From assembly GCF_002975275.1 (NCBI RefSeq), contig NZ_PCOQ01000014.1, forward strand, positions 87,848-151,847: a stretch of 64,000 nt of DNA, given 5' to 3'. Shown here piece after piece: positions 26,285 through 35,242 of this stretch (position 1 is the first letter of the stretch; every line of letters starts with the position of its first letter). Made by a program: the position numbers and the translations under genes. Below the pieces are notes generated by a model. That model made no database searches and was not told where the DNA came from. It saw only the letters and a list, made by a program, of their open reading frames with translations. The DNA comes from Achromobacter sp. MYb9 (GTDB lineage Bacteria > Pseudomonadota > Gammaproteobacteria > Burkholderiales > Burkholderiaceae_B).

Positions 26285-26313
26285 GGGCTTGGCGTCCAGG
26301 GGGCGCCAAGCCC
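26285..26313. terminator. Hairpin between argA and yggX
   Basis: GGGCTTGGCG (26285-26294) pairs with CGCCAAGCCC (26304-26313). On the minus strand it is followed by GTTAAAATAC, a poor T tract. It may attenuate read-through from argA; the TAAAAT just after it could serve as a -10 box for yggX. Confidence 0.4.
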
Positions 26314-26351
26314 CTTCAAGCCCTGCGGTCAGGGCCTGATCGACGCGGCGG

Positions 26352-27710
26352 TTACAGCTTTTTGATGAAGACCATGCTGTTACGCGAACGGTTGTAGTTG
26401 TTCTGCTTTTCGCGGGGCAGGTCGGCCACGCCACCCTGCACGAATCCGCGCTTGATGAACCAGTGCGAGGTCCGGGTGGTCAGCACGAACAGGCGCTTGG
26501 CGCCGGTGGCCCGCGCGCGGGACTCCATGTGGCGCAGCAGAATCTCGCCTTCGCCGGAGCCTTGCCATTCGGGATGCACGATCAGGCAGGCCATCTCGGC
26601 CATCTGCTCGTCGGCGAACGTGTGCAGCGCGGCGCAGCCGTAGATCACGCCGTCGTGCTCCAGCACCGTGAAGTTTTCCACGTCCCGTTCGATCACGCTG
26701 CGCGGGCGCGGAACGAGGGTGCCGTCGGCTTCCAGCGGTTCGATCAGGCTCAGGATGGCGCCCACGTCGTCGATCGTCGCGGCGCGCAGGTCATCCAGCG
26801 TGTCTTCCACCACCATGGTGCCCACGCCGTCGTGGGTGAAGATCTCCAGCAGCACGCTGCCGTCCAGCGCGAATGGCAGCAGGTGGGCGCGCGCCACGCC
26901 GCGCTTGACGGCCAGCGACGCGTATTGCAGGAAGGCGTGCGTTTCTTCGTCCAGTTCGCCGCCTGCCAGCAGGGCGTCGGCATCCACGCGGGCCAGTTCG
27001 GTGTCCAGCGTGCCGTCGTCGTTCAGCACGCCTTGCGAGCTGGACAGGAAGATCAGCTTTTCGGCGCGCAGCGCCACGGCGACGCTGGTGGCCAGGTCTT
27101 CCATGGCCAGGTTGAACGCGTCGCCCGTCGGCGAGAAGCCCAGCGGCGACAGCAGCACCACCGACGAGCCTTTTTCGATGGCGAACTTCAGCGCGTCGAT
27201 GTCGATCTTGCGCACCTGGCCGGTGTGCTTGTAGTCCACGCCGTCCAACACGCCAGTGGGGCGGGCCGTCACGAAATTGCCGGAAATGACGCGGATGTGC
27301 GCATGCGACATCGGCGTGTTGGGCAACCCCTGGCTGAACGCGGCTTCGATGTCCAGCCGGATTTCGCCCGCGGCCTCCTTGGCGCATTCCAGCGCGGCGG
27401 CGTCGGTCGGCGCCAGGCCACGGTCGAATTGCTGCGTGTACCCCTTCAGGCGCAGCTGTTCATTGACCTGCGGGCGCGAACCGTGCACCAGCACCAGCCG
27501 GATGCCCAGCGACGACAGCAGGGACAGATCCTGCACCAGCGCATTCAGCGCGCCAGCCTGCACCAGTTCACCACCGAACGCCACCACGAAGGTCTTGCCT
27601 CGGAATGCATGCACATAGGGCGCCACGTCTCGAAACCATCGGACGAACTGGGCGGGTGCGAATTCTGGGGCTTCAAGGGCGGAGACGGTGTCGGGTTCCA
27701 GGTCGGGCAT
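26352..27710 (-). CDS. argA: N-acetylglutamate synthase
   Basis: A 452-residue first enzyme of arginine biosynthesis, acetylating glutamate with acetyl-CoA. An amino acid kinase-like domain (about 20-290; [27 protein letters not shown]) is followed by a GNAT acetyltransferase domain (about 300-450). GNAT landmarks are [43 protein letters not shown]. Length is close to E. coli ArgA. Arginine feedback is usual for the family through the kinase-like domain. Confidence 0.95.
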   Translation of the reverse strand: MPDLEPDTVSALEAPEFAPAQFVRWFRDVAPYVHAFRGKTFVVAFGGELVQAGALNALVQDLSLLSSLGIRLVLVHGSRPQVNEQLRLKGYTQQFDRGLAPTDAAALECAKEAAGEIRLDIEAAFSQGLPNTPMSHAHIRVISGNFVTARPTGVLDGVDYKHTGQVRKIDIDALKFAIEKGSSVVLLSPLGFSPTGDAFNLAMEDLATSVAVALRAEKLIFLSSSQGVLNDDGTLDTELARVDADALLAGGELDEETHAFLQYASLAVKRGVARAHLLPFALDGSVLLEIFTHDGVGTMVVEDTLDDLRAATIDDVGAILSLIEPLEADGTLVPRPRSVIERDVENFTVLEHDGVIYGCAALHTFADEQMAEMACLIVHPEWQGSGEGEILLRHMESRARATGAKRLFVLTTRTSHWFIKRGFVQGGVADLPREKQNNYNRSRNSMVFIKKL

Positions 27711-27869
27711 GATGTGGGTTGCAAGGTCCTATGAGATCGCGGGACGGCGTGGCCTTGGGCCTGGCCGCTCGCGCCGCCGGGGGCGGCGCTACGCGGAATT
27801 ATATGGCCGCAAGGCCCCCTCACCGTTGCAACGCGTGACAGGATTTGTTGCGTGACGCCCACGCCGCCC

Positions 27870-28544
27870 TCAGTGGCCGGGCAGGTGCCGGTGCTCCAGC
27901 CGGCTCAGCAGGCGTACCACCGGCCACAGCAGCACCAGGTAGAACAGGGCGGCCAGCACGATCGGCGACGGGTTGTAGACCAGCGACTGGGCGTCCCGCG
28001 CCACCCGCAGCAGCTCGGGCAGCGCGACGGCGCTGGCCAGCGTGGTCAGCTTGACCACTTCAAGCGTGTTGCTGATCAGATCGGGCATGACATTGCGCGT
28101 GGCTTGCGGAATCTGCACATGCCAAAGCGTTTGCCAGCTGGACAGCCCGGTCGATCTGGCCGCTTCGATCTGGCCGCGCGGCACGCTTTCCAGGCCCGCC
28201 CGGAACACCTCGCCGTAATAAGAGGAATTATTCAGCATGAAGCCGATGGCCACGGCGAGCAGCTTGGGCAGGTCCATGCCCAGGAACGGCGCGCCGAAGT
28301 AGATGAAGATCAGCAGCACCAGCGGCGGCAGCGCTCGGAAAAAATCGATATAGACCGCCAGCAGCACCCGCGCCCAGCGCCGCTTGAGCGTGATCGACAG
28401 CACGCCGATCAAGAGGCCCGAGGCCAGCCCCACCGGAATCACCATTGCCGACAGCAACAGCGTGCGGCCCAAGCCTTGCAGCAGGTAGGGCGCGACATTC
28501 TTGTAGATATTCAGATTGAAAAAATTCTGCAGGATTTCATCCAT
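27870..28544 (-). CDS. Amino acid-type ABC transporter permease
   Basis: A 224-residue permease of the His/Glu/Gln (polar amino acid) family with about five membrane segments. The coupling loop is EAARSTGLSSWQTLWHVQIPQATRNVMPDLI and IDFFRALPPLVLLIFIYFG is the usual central segment. It is the last gene of the hydantoin operon and pairs with the upstream permease as a heterodimer. Substrate of the importer is inferred from context: a hydantoin, an N-carbamoyl amino acid or an amino acid. Confidence 0.9.
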   Translation of the reverse strand: MDEILQNFFNLNIYKNVAPYLLQGLGRTLLLSAMVIPVGLASGLLIGVLSITLKRRWARVLLAVYIDFFRALPPLVLLIFIYFGAPFLGMDLPKLLAVAIGFMLNNSSYYGEVFRAGLESVPRGQIEAARSTGLSSWQTLWHVQIPQATRNVMPDLISNTLEVVKLTTLASAVALPELLRVARDAQSLVYNPSPIVLAALFYLVLLWPVVRLLSRLEHRHLPGH

Positions 28545-28586
28545 GCCATTCCCCTTGGTCCGTGTAGCCGGCTCGGTGCTTCGACT

Positions 28587-29264
28587 TCAGTGCTTCCACT
28601 TGAAGCGCGTTTCGGTCCATCGGCCCAGAATCACCACGGGCAAAAAGATCAGCAGGCAGGCGATGGCCGCCAGCGTCAGCGGCGTGGCGTTGCCCGCGTT
28701 GCTGCTGGCCGATTGCGCGTTGTTGAGCACCTCGCTCAAACCCACCACCGACCCCAGCGCCGTGCTCTTGGTGATGGCGATGACGCGGTTGGTCAGCGGC
28801 GCGACCGTCAGCCGCATGGCTTGCGGCATCACCACATACACCATGCTTTGCAGCCAGTTCAGGCCCGTCGAGCGGGCGGCTTCGGCCTGGCCGCGCGGCA
28901 CCGACAAGATGCCGGCCCAGAAGATTTCTTCGGCAAACGCCGCCAGCACCAATGACAGCGACAGCCAGCAGGCCATGAAGGCCGACATCGACAGGTTGAT
29001 GTAGGGAAACGCAAAGAACAGCAGCATGATGACGACCAGCGGCGGCAAGGCGCGCAGGATGTCGGCAAAGCAGATGATCAGGAAGTTCAGCGGCCGGATG
29101 CGCAGCGCGCGCACCACGGCCAGCACCAGGCCCAGCGCCACGCCGGTGGCAGCCACCGCCACCCCCAGTTGCAGCGTGATCCACATGCCGGACAGGATGT
29201 CCGGCAAATATCGCCAGGCGACTTCCGCGTTGAAGAAGGAAAACAGCAGGGCTTTCAGATCCAT
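28587..29264 (-). CDS. Amino acid-type ABC transporter permease
   Basis: A 225-residue permease of the same family. The coupling loop is EAARSTGLNWLQSMVYVVMPQAMRLTVAPL, and ILRALPPLVVIMLLFFAFPYINL is the matching central segment. It lies 21 bases downstream of the ATPase gene and 42 bases upstream of the second permease, within the minus-strand operon. Confidence 0.9.
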   Translation of the reverse strand: MDLKALLFSFFNAEVAWRYLPDILSGMWITLQLGVAVAATGVALGLVLAVVRALRIRPLNFLIICFADILRALPPLVVIMLLFFAFPYINLSMSAFMACWLSLSLVLAAFAEEIFWAGILSVPRGQAEAARSTGLNWLQSMVYVVMPQAMRLTVAPLTNRVIAITKSTALGSVVGLSEVLNNAQSASSNAGNATPLTLAAIACLLIFLPVVILGRWTETRFKWKH

Positions 29265-29285
29265 GGAATACGTACCGGATGCGCG

Positions 29286-30032
29286 CTAGGCGGCATGTTC
29301 CGCCATGCGGGCAAGGAATGCCTGCGTGCGGGGTTGACGGGGGGCGCCAAAGACGTCCTGCGGCGGGCCTTGCTCGACGATCACGCCGCCGTCCATGAAC
29401 ACGACGCGGTCGGCCGCCGCTTTGGCGAATCCCATTTCGTGGCTGACCACCATCATCGTCATGCCGTCATGCTTCAATTCGCGCATGACGTTCAGCACGC
29501 TGCCGACAAGCTCGGGGTCCAGCGCGCTGGTGGGTTCGTCAAACAGCACCACCTTGGGCCGCAGCGCGAGCGATCGTGCAATCCCCACGCGCTGCTGCTG
29601 GCCGCCGGACAATTGGTCGGGAAACGACGATGCCTTGTCGGCCAGGCCGACGCGGTCCAGCGCCTCCATGCCGCGCCGGTCCGCTTCGGCCCGCGCCAGC
29701 TTCTGCACCTTGCGCAACGCCAGCGTGATGTTGGACAGCACCGACATGTGGCGGTAAAGGTTGAAGTGCTGAAACACCATGCCGATGTTCTGGCGGATGC
29801 GGTTCAGCGGGGCGGCGGGCGCCGTGATTTCGTCGCCATCGACATGGATGCTGCCGGCGGTGGCCTCTTCCAGCCGGTTGCAGCAGCGCAGCAGGCTGCT
29901 TTTTCCCGAGCCGGACGGACCGATCATGAAGACCAGTTCGCCCCGTTTCACCTCCAGGTCGATACCCTTGAGCACCGCGTTGTCGCCGTAGGACTTGTGC
30001 AGCCCGGCGATTTTCAGGATGGGAGTGTCCAT
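29286..30032 (-). CDS. Amino acid-type ABC transporter ATPase (GlnQ-like)
   Basis: A 248-residue ATPase with Walker A GPSGSGKS (about 38-45), Q-loop [10 protein letters not shown], signature LSGGQQQR, Walker B VVLFDEP and switch [10 protein letters not shown], all in the polar amino acid subfamily form. Start [16 protein letters not shown] (30032) is the family-like beginning; the open frame reaching 30218 overlaps the binding-protein gene and is not used. It is separated from the binding-protein stop by 29 bases. Confidence 0.93.
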   Translation of the reverse strand: MDTPILKIAGLHKSYGDNAVLKGIDLEVKRGELVFMIGPSGSGKSSLLRCCNRLEEATAGSIHVDGDEITAPAAPLNRIRQNIGMVFQHFNLYRHMSVLSNITLALRKVQKLARAEADRRGMEALDRVGLADKASSFPDQLSGGQQQRVGIARSLALRPKVVLFDEPTSALDPELVGSVLNVMRELKHDGMTMMVVSHEMGFAKAAADRVVFMDGGVIVEQGPPQDVFGAPRQPRTQAFLARMAEHAA

Positions 30033-30061
30033 CGTGTGGCTCCTGGTTTGCGGGCGTGGGT

Positions 30062-30916
30062 TCAGCTGCAACGCAGTTCGACGGGCGTGGCGTCGTAGCC
30101 GGGCAGATCCGGCACGCCCTGGCCCGGCGTGACGGTCACGGCGGCGGCGCCGGCCGGAGGCGTGAAGCCAAACCACTTCTGCGCAAGCTTGGACACGGTG
30201 CCGTCCTGCTTCAGGCACTTCAGGGCGGAAGACACGCGGTTGCGGCCTTCCTTGTCATCCAGCCGGAACGCCAGCGCCCAGACCAGGCCCGTCTTGATGG
30301 TGTAGCTGGTGCGCACGGCGGGGTTCTGCTTGGCGGCCCACGCCGCGACGGTGTTGCCGGCCAGGTTGGCGTCGGCGCGGCCGGACTGCACCGCCTGCAC
30401 GGCATCGGCGTTGGACGCATAAACGTCGTACTTGAAGCCGTATTTGGCGGCGTTGTCGCGCGCCCAGTTCTCGTAGGCCGAGCCTTTGTTGACCGCCAGC
30501 TTGCGGCCCTTCAGGTCGTCCAGCCCGGCAATGTCCTTGCCGGACTTGGCGATCACGAAGGTGTAGTCCGTGTTCAGGTAACCCTCGGAAAACAACAGTG
30601 CGCGGGCGCGCTCCTCGGTGGCCGTGGTGGGCGCCAGCACGAAGTCGTACTTCTTGGCGTTCAGCCCCGGAATCAGCGCGGCGTACTCGGTTCCTTCGAT
30701 GGTGATGGTGGTGCCCAACTGCTTGGCAATCGCTTGGCCCAGTTCGATGTTGAAGCCGTCCAGGCCGCCGCCCAGCTTCGGCATGGCGTGGGGCGCAAAG
30801 GTGGCGTCCACGCCCGTCGTCAGGGGTTTGGCGGCATGGGCCAGGCCTGCGCCGGCCAGCAACAGGGTCAGGCCACAGCGGCTGGCGAATGAAAGGATAC
30901 GGATGTTGCGGTTCAT
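30062..30916 (-). CDS. Periplasmic amino acid-type binding protein
   Basis: A 284-residue receptor of the family 3 (bac_solute-binding) type. A signal peptide ends near LAHA/AK (about residue 28). The fold landmarks are [47 protein letters not shown] and [18 protein letters not shown]. Start [10 protein letters not shown] (30916) is chosen over an open extension to 30976 because it gives a normal signal peptide. It lies 10 bases downstream of the carbamoylase gene, which argues that it captures a substrate or product of the hydantoinase pathway. Confidence 0.9.
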   Translation of the reverse strand: MNRNIRILSFASRCGLTLLLAGAGLAHAAKPLTTGVDATFAPHAMPKLGGGLDGFNIELGQAIAKQLGTTITIEGTEYAALIPGLNAKKYDFVLAPTTATEERARALLFSEGYLNTDYTFVIAKSGKDIAGLDDLKGRKLAVNKGSAYENWARDNAAKYGFKYDVYASNADAVQAVQSGRADANLAGNTVAAWAAKQNPAVRTSYTIKTGLVWALAFRLDDKEGRNRVSSALKCLKQDGTVSKLAQKWFGFTPPAGAAAVTVTPGQGVPDLPGYDATPVELRCS

Positions 30917-30926
30917 GGCGGGTCCT

Positions 30927-31874
30927 TTAGGGAAGAGGCGTCTTGCCCAGCGCCGGCCCGGCCCCCACGCGCTCAAGAATCAAGCCGTAGTGTTCCGGGC
31001 GCCGATGGGCGGCGAAGTTGAAGATGTGTTGCTTGAAGGTGTCTCCCAGGGCCAGGTCGGCCTGGCAAAAAATCACCTCATCCTCCTCCCCCTGCGCCTG
31101 CGCCACGATCTCGCCCGTGGGCGCGACGATGGCTGATCCGGCGATCAGGTGGCTGCCGTCTTCCACGCCGGCCTTGCCTGCCGCCGCCACCCACACCGCG
31201 TTTTGATACGCGGCGGCCTGCAAGCTGAGCAGGTGGTGGAACATGCGCAAGTGGACCGGTTCATTCCAGTGGATATTCAATGACGGCGTGTTGTATCCCA
31301 GCGCCACGACCTCGGCGCCTTGCAGCGCCAGCACGCGCCAGGCTTCCGTCCAGCGGCGGTCGTTGCACAGACACATGCCGATGCGTGTGCCCAGGGTTTC
31401 CCAGACGTTGAAGCCGTCGTTGCCGACTTCAAAGAATTTCTTTTCCAGATGCTGGAACGGCGCCTGCGGCTTGTGGTCGCTGTGTCCCGGCAGGTGGATC
31501 TTGCGATAGCGTCCGACGATGCGCGCGTTCGTGTCGACCAGGATGCTGGTGTTGAAGCGGCGTCCATCCGACGCGATTTCGGCATAGCCCAGGTAGAAAC
31601 CAATACCCAGCTCGCGCGCCGTGTCGAACAGGATGCGGGTATCGGGGCCCGGCATTTCCTTTTCGAAGTAGCGCGCCACGGCTTCTTCCTCGGTCATCCA
31701 ATAGCGCGGAAAGAAGGTCGTCAGCGCCAGCTCCGGGAACACCACCAGCTTCGCGCCGCGCGCATGGGCCTCGCGCATCATGGCCAGCAGCCGGGCCACG
31801 GCCTGGCGCCGGGTTTCCTCGGGCTGCACCGGGCCCATCTGCGCGACCGCCAGGCCAAAGGGACGTTTGCTCAT
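30927..31874 (-). CDS. N-carbamoyl-D-amino acid hydrolase (D-carbamoylase)
   Basis: A 315-residue nitrilase-superfamily amidase. The stretches VVFPELALTTFFPRYWM, GRYRKIHLPGHSDHKP and GMCLCNDRRWTEAWRVLALQ closely follow the well-known Agrobacterium-type D-carbamoylases. The catalytic triad is seen as Glu48, Lys125 and Cys170. It removes the carbamoyl group from N-carbamoyl-D-amino acids, giving the D-amino acid, CO2 and ammonia in the cytoplasm. It lies 10 bases downstream of the hydantoinase gene, which makes the substrate it needs. A beta-ureidopropionase is the main alternative, but the FFPRYWM and CLCNDRRWTE motifs favour the D-specific enzyme. Confidence 0.87.
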   Translation of the reverse strand: MSKRPFGLAVAQMGPVQPEETRRQAVARLLAMMREAHARGAKLVVFPELALTTFFPRYWMTEEEAVARYFEKEMPGPDTRILFDTARELGIGFYLGYAEIASDGRRFNTSILVDTNARIVGRYRKIHLPGHSDHKPQAPFQHLEKKFFEVGNDGFNVWETLGTRIGMCLCNDRRWTEAWRVLALQGAEVVALGYNTPSLNIHWNEPVHLRMFHHLLSLQAAAYQNAVWVAAAGKAGVEDGSHLIAGSAIVAPTGEIVAQAQGEEDEVIFCQADLALGDTFKQHIFNFAAHRRPEHYGLILERVGAGPALGKTPLP

Positions 31875-31884
31875 CGTGTGTTCC

Positions 31885-33375
31885 TTAGTCGTGGGAAGGG
31901 GTGGGGGCGGTATTGCTGAAGTACTTGCGCACCAACGCGTCCGGGTTGCCGTTCAGGCGCTGGCGCAGCACCGGTTCCGGCGTGCCGCGCTTGATGAACT
32001 GGCCGCTGCCGCGCGCCACGTGCAATTCGCCGTTTTCAACCGCGATGCGCCCACGGCTGATCACCACTTCCGGCCAGCCGCGCACCGTCTTGCCTTCATA
32101 GGGCGTGTAGCCCACGTTGTCGTGCAGCATGGCGGTGCCGATCGTGACGCTGCGTTCCGGGTTCCAGATGGCGATGTCTGCGTCCGCGCCGACCGCGATC
32201 GTGCCTTTCTTGGGGTACAGGCCGTAGGTACGGGCATGGTTCGTCGAGGTCAGCGCGACGAAGCGCTCGATGCTCAGGCGTCCGCTCAGCACGCCTTCCG
32301 AAAACAGCAGCGGCATGCGGACCTCCAGCCCGGGCACGCCATTGGCCACGTCCTTGAACGTGGTGTCCTCGCCCTTGGGCAACTTGCCGCTGGCGTCGAA
32401 CCGGTAAGGAGCGTGGTCGGACGAATACAGCTGCAGCGTGCCGTTGATCAGTCCTTGCCACACGGCTTCTTGCGACGCCGGATCGCGCGGCGGCGGGCTG
32501 CAGCAGAACTTGGCGCCTTCCAGCCCGGGCAGGTCGATGTCGTCGGCGGTCAGGAACAGGTATTGCGGGCAGCTTTCCGCATGAATCGGCAGGCCCAGCG
32601 CCTGCGACGAGTGCACGACGCGCACCGCTTCCTGGCCCGCCACGTGCACGATCAGGATCGGCACGTCCATCATGCGCGCCAAGCTCACGGCACGGTTCGT
32701 CGCTTCGCTTTCTGCCAGCGGCGTGTGGGCCACGGCATGGTATTTGGGCGCGGTCATGCCGCGTTCGGCCAGGCGGCGCGCCACCCAGCGGATCATGTCG
32801 TTGTTCTCGGCATGCACCATGACCAGCGCGCCCTCGCGGTCGGCCACTTCCAGCACGTCCAGCAGCTGGTAGTCGTCCAGCTTCAGCCGGTCATACGTCA
32901 TGAAGACCTTGAACGAGGTGATGCCGTTGCGGATCAATTCGGGCAGGTCGTGGCGCAGCGCCTGTTCGGTCGGGTCCGACAGGATCAGATGGAAGCCGTA
33001 GTCGATGACGGCCTTCTCGGCGGCGCGGCGCGCATAGTCGGACACGACCTCGGGCAAGGCGTTGCCGCGGTGCTGGGCCGCGAACGGAATGATGGTGGTG
33101 GTGCCGCCGAACACGGCCGACACGGTGGCGCTATGGAAATCGTCGGCGCACATGATGCCCATGCCGGACAACTGTTCAACGTGGCAATGGCTGTCAATGC
33201 CGCCGGGCAGCACCCAGCGGCCGGCCGCGTCGATGTCCCGCGCGCCGGGCGCCAGGCCCTGGCCCAGCGCCGCGATGACGCCATCGCGCACGCCGATGTC
33301 GGCATGGAAAGTGTCGGTGGCCGTGCTGATGCGGCCGTTGCGTATCGTCAGGTCAAAGGGGGCGACGTGGGTCAT
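31885..33375 (-). CDS. D-hydantoinase/dihydropyrimidinase-type cyclic amidohydrolase
   Basis: A 496-residue amidohydrolase. Metal ligands appear as HxH in GGIDSHCHVEQ (His63, His65), the carboxylated Lys in SFKVFMTYD (Lys156), the His pair in MVHAEN and IHAESCP, and the Asp in SSDHAPY. It opens the cyclic ureide ring of 5-substituted hydantoins or dihydropyrimidines to N-carbamoyl amino acids. The neighbouring D-carbamoylase and racemase favour the hydantoinase role. Start MTHVAPFDLTIRNG (33375) is used; the open frame to 33432 is not family-like. The SHCHVEQ motif in place of the common VHTH form suggests a diverged subgroup with its own substrate range. Confidence 0.88.
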   Translation of the reverse strand: MTHVAPFDLTIRNGRISTATDTFHADIGVRDGVIAALGQGLAPGARDIDAAGRWVLPGGIDSHCHVEQLSGMGIMCADDFHSATVSAVFGGTTTIIPFAAQHRGNALPEVVSDYARRAAEKAVIDYGFHLILSDPTEQALRHDLPELIRNGITSFKVFMTYDRLKLDDYQLLDVLEVADREGALVMVHAENNDMIRWVARRLAERGMTAPKYHAVAHTPLAESEATNRAVSLARMMDVPILIVHVAGQEAVRVVHSSQALGLPIHAESCPQYLFLTADDIDLPGLEGAKFCCSPPPRDPASQEAVWQGLINGTLQLYSSDHAPYRFDASGKLPKGEDTTFKDVANGVPGLEVRMPLLFSEGVLSGRLSIERFVALTSTNHARTYGLYPKKGTIAVGADADIAIWNPERSVTIGTAMLHDNVGYTPYEGKTVRGWPEVVISRGRIAVENGELHVARGSGQFIKRGTPEPVLRQRLNGNPDALVRKYFSNTAPTPSHD

Positions 33376-33403
33376 GGGGCAAGGGGGAAAAAGGAAGAAG
33401 GGA

Positions 33404-34183
33404 TCAGAGCGTGCCGGGGTAGATGCCGCCATCCAGCACCAGGTTCTGCCCGGTCATGAAGCCGGCGCGGGCGCCGCACAGGAACGCGCAGGCATCGCCG
33501 AATTCGGCCGGATCGCCGTAGCGGCCGGCAGGCACCGTCGCCAGTCTTGCCGCCAGAACGTCATCCACCGTTTTGCCGGCGTCGCGCGCGGCACGTTCGG
33601 CGGTCTGGCGCAGCCGGTCGGTCAGGAACGGGCCGGGCAGCAGATTGTTGATGGTGACGTTGTGCCGCACCGTCTGGCGCGCCAGGCCCGCCACGAAACC
33701 GGTCAGTCCGGCGCGGGCGCCATTGGACAGGCCAAGAATGTCGATGGGCATCTTCACGGCGGCCGACGTGATGTTGACGATGCGGCCAAACCGGCGCGCG
33801 ATCATGCCGTCCACCGTGGCCCGGATCAGGGCGATCGGCGTCAGCATGTTGGCGTCCAGCGCCGCGATCCAGTCTTCGCGTGACCATTCTCGAAAGTCAC
33901 CCGGCTTGGGGCCGCCCGCATTGGTGACGAGAATGTCGGGTTCGGGGCAGGCCGCCAGCAGGGCTTGCCGGCCGGCCTCGGTGGTGACGTCGGTGGCCAC
34001 GGTAACGATGGTCGCGCCCGTCTCCCGGCGAATGGCCTCGGCCGCCGCGTCCAGTGTTGCCGCGGTGCGCGCGGCCATCACCACGTCCACGCCTTCTCGC
34101 GCCAGCGACCATGCGCAGGCCAGGCCCAATCCTTTGCTGGACGCGCACACCAGCGCGCGCTTGCCCCGGATTCCCAGATCCAT
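33404..34183 (-). CDS. SDR-family protein without the usual Tyr-Lys pair
   Basis: A 259-residue short-chain dehydrogenase/reductase fold. The dinucleotide loop CASSKGLGLACA is at the N-terminus, NAGGPKPG at the usual fourth strand, and the C-terminal TGQNLVLDGGIYPG is intact. Where the active-site YxxxK should be, the protein reads SNGARAGL, with Ser and Arg in place of Tyr and Lys. Related SDR proteins with NGARxGLTGF occur in other bacteria (from memory) and their reaction is unclear. It is second in the hydantoin operon, 11 bases after the DapA-like gene. Classic reductase activity is doubtful. Confidence 0.85.
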   Translation of the reverse strand: MDLGIRGKRALVCASSKGLGLACAWSLAREGVDVVMAARTAATLDAAAEAIRRETGATIVTVATDVTTEAGRQALLAACPEPDILVTNAGGPKPGDFREWSREDWIAALDANMLTPIALIRATVDGMIARRFGRIVNITSAAVKMPIDILGLSNGARAGLTGFVAGLARQTVRHNVTINNLLPGPFLTDRLRQTAERAARDAGKTVDDVLAARLATVPAGRYGDPAEFGDACAFLCGARAGFMTGQNLVLDGGIYPGTL

Positions 34184-34194
34184 GTCGAACCTCC

Positions 34195-35121
34195 TCAGTC
34201 TTGAACGGCTTGGCGGCCGGTGGCGGCCAGCGACAGGCCCACGCGCGCGACGGTGGCTTCCAGTTCGGCGGCGGTCACCGGGTCGATGCGCATACCGGGC
34301 GAACGCAAGGCGTAGCTCTTGATGGCGCCACGGCGCTGGTACACATACTTGCGCAGGGCCAGGCCGATCTTGGGCTGGAATTCGTAGCGGATCAGTGGGC
34401 AGTAGCGGTCGAAGATGGCGGCGGCGCCGGCCTTGTCGCCGCGCGCGTAGCGTTCATAGATGGCCACCAGGATTTCGGGAAAGGCAAAGCCCGTCATCGT
34501 GCCCACCGCGCCGCGTTGCAGCTCTTCCAGGAAGTACACGCCGCCCAGCCCGCCGAAGATCAACATGTCCTCGTCGGGCACCAGTTCGCGGATCCGGCTG
34601 ATCTTCTGCGCGACGGGCGGCTCTTCCATCTTGATCATGTGCACGCCGCCTTCGCGGCCCAGCCGCGCCACGACTTCAGGGCGAATCTCGGTGCCGAACG
34701 AGTCGGGAAAATCGTGGATGACGACCGGAATCCGCACGGCGTCGGCCACGGCCTTGTAGTAGTCGAACAGCAGCGCGTCGTTGGCGTTGTCCAGCGGCGC
34801 GGCGAACACGGCGGCCGCGCCCAGGTCCTGGGCTTCCCGCGCCTGCTCGATGGCGCCCGCGATGCCGTGGGCGCGCACGCCCACCCACACCGGCACGCGG
34901 CCGTCGGTATGGTCGACGAAGGTCTTCAGCACCTGTCGGCGTTCTTCATTGGACAGCTTGTGCAGCTCGCCCAGGAACCCCAGGATGGCCAGGCCGGTGA
35001 CGCCCGTTTCCAGCAGGAAATCGACCAGGGTGCGGATGCTGTCGGCATCCACCTTCAAGGCGTCGTCAAAGGGCGTGGGGCAAATGGTGAAGACGCCTCG
35101 GGCGTCAATGGAACCAGCCAT
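34195..35121 (-). CDS. Dihydrodipicolinate synthase/N-acetylneuraminate lyase family protein
   Basis: A 308-residue class I aldolase-type TIM barrel. The GFLGELHKLSNEER motif is the family's GxxGE segment, and Lys164 in HMIKMEEPP is the probable Schiff-base lysine. The tyrosine normally found in YNxP is replaced: the text reads VVIHDFPDSFG (His136). So this is not the lysine-biosynthesis DapA, but one of the catabolic lyase/dehydratase relatives acting on a 2-oxo acid. It is the first gene of the minus-strand operon. ATG 35121 is 5 bases after GGAG; ATG 35124 is equally in frame. Confidence 0.85.
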   Translation of the reverse strand: MAGSIDARGVFTICPTPFDDALKVDADSIRTLVDFLLETGVTGLAILGFLGELHKLSNEERRQVLKTFVDHTDGRVPVWVGVRAHGIAGAIEQAREAQDLGAAAVFAAPLDNANDALLFDYYKAVADAVRIPVVIHDFPDSFGTEIRPEVVARLGREGGVHMIKMEEPPVAQKISRIRELVPDEDMLIFGGLGGVYFLEELQRGAVGTMTGFAFPEILVAIYERYARGDKAGAAAIFDRYCPLIRYEFQPKIGLALRKYVYQRRGAIKSYALRSPGMRIDPVTAAELEATVARVGLSLAATGRQAVQD

Positions 35122-35226
35122 CATTTCTCCGTCAGGATGCGTGAAAACCGAAAGCGAAAACAGCGTTTCGGTTGTCATCCTAATGCGGATGTTTTAGGAC
35201 TCCACTTGCTTTTTTATTGCCTTGGT

Positions 35227-35242
35227 ATAACACCGAGTTAAG
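35227..35242. promoter_or_regulatory. LysR-type operator dyad before the DapA-like gene
   Basis: TAAC-ACCGA-GTTA (35228-35240), a T-N11-A dyad, embedded in a wider CCTTG...CAAGG inverted repeat (35220-35248) that reaches the stop codon of the LysR gene. The 16-base core (35227-35242) matches 14 of 16 bases with a site in the divergent intergenic region at 36217-36232. Confidence 0.65.

Noticed and set aside
34195..35121. Biosynthetic dapA
   Set aside because: The YNxP tyrosine is replaced by His and the gene sits in a catabolic operon.
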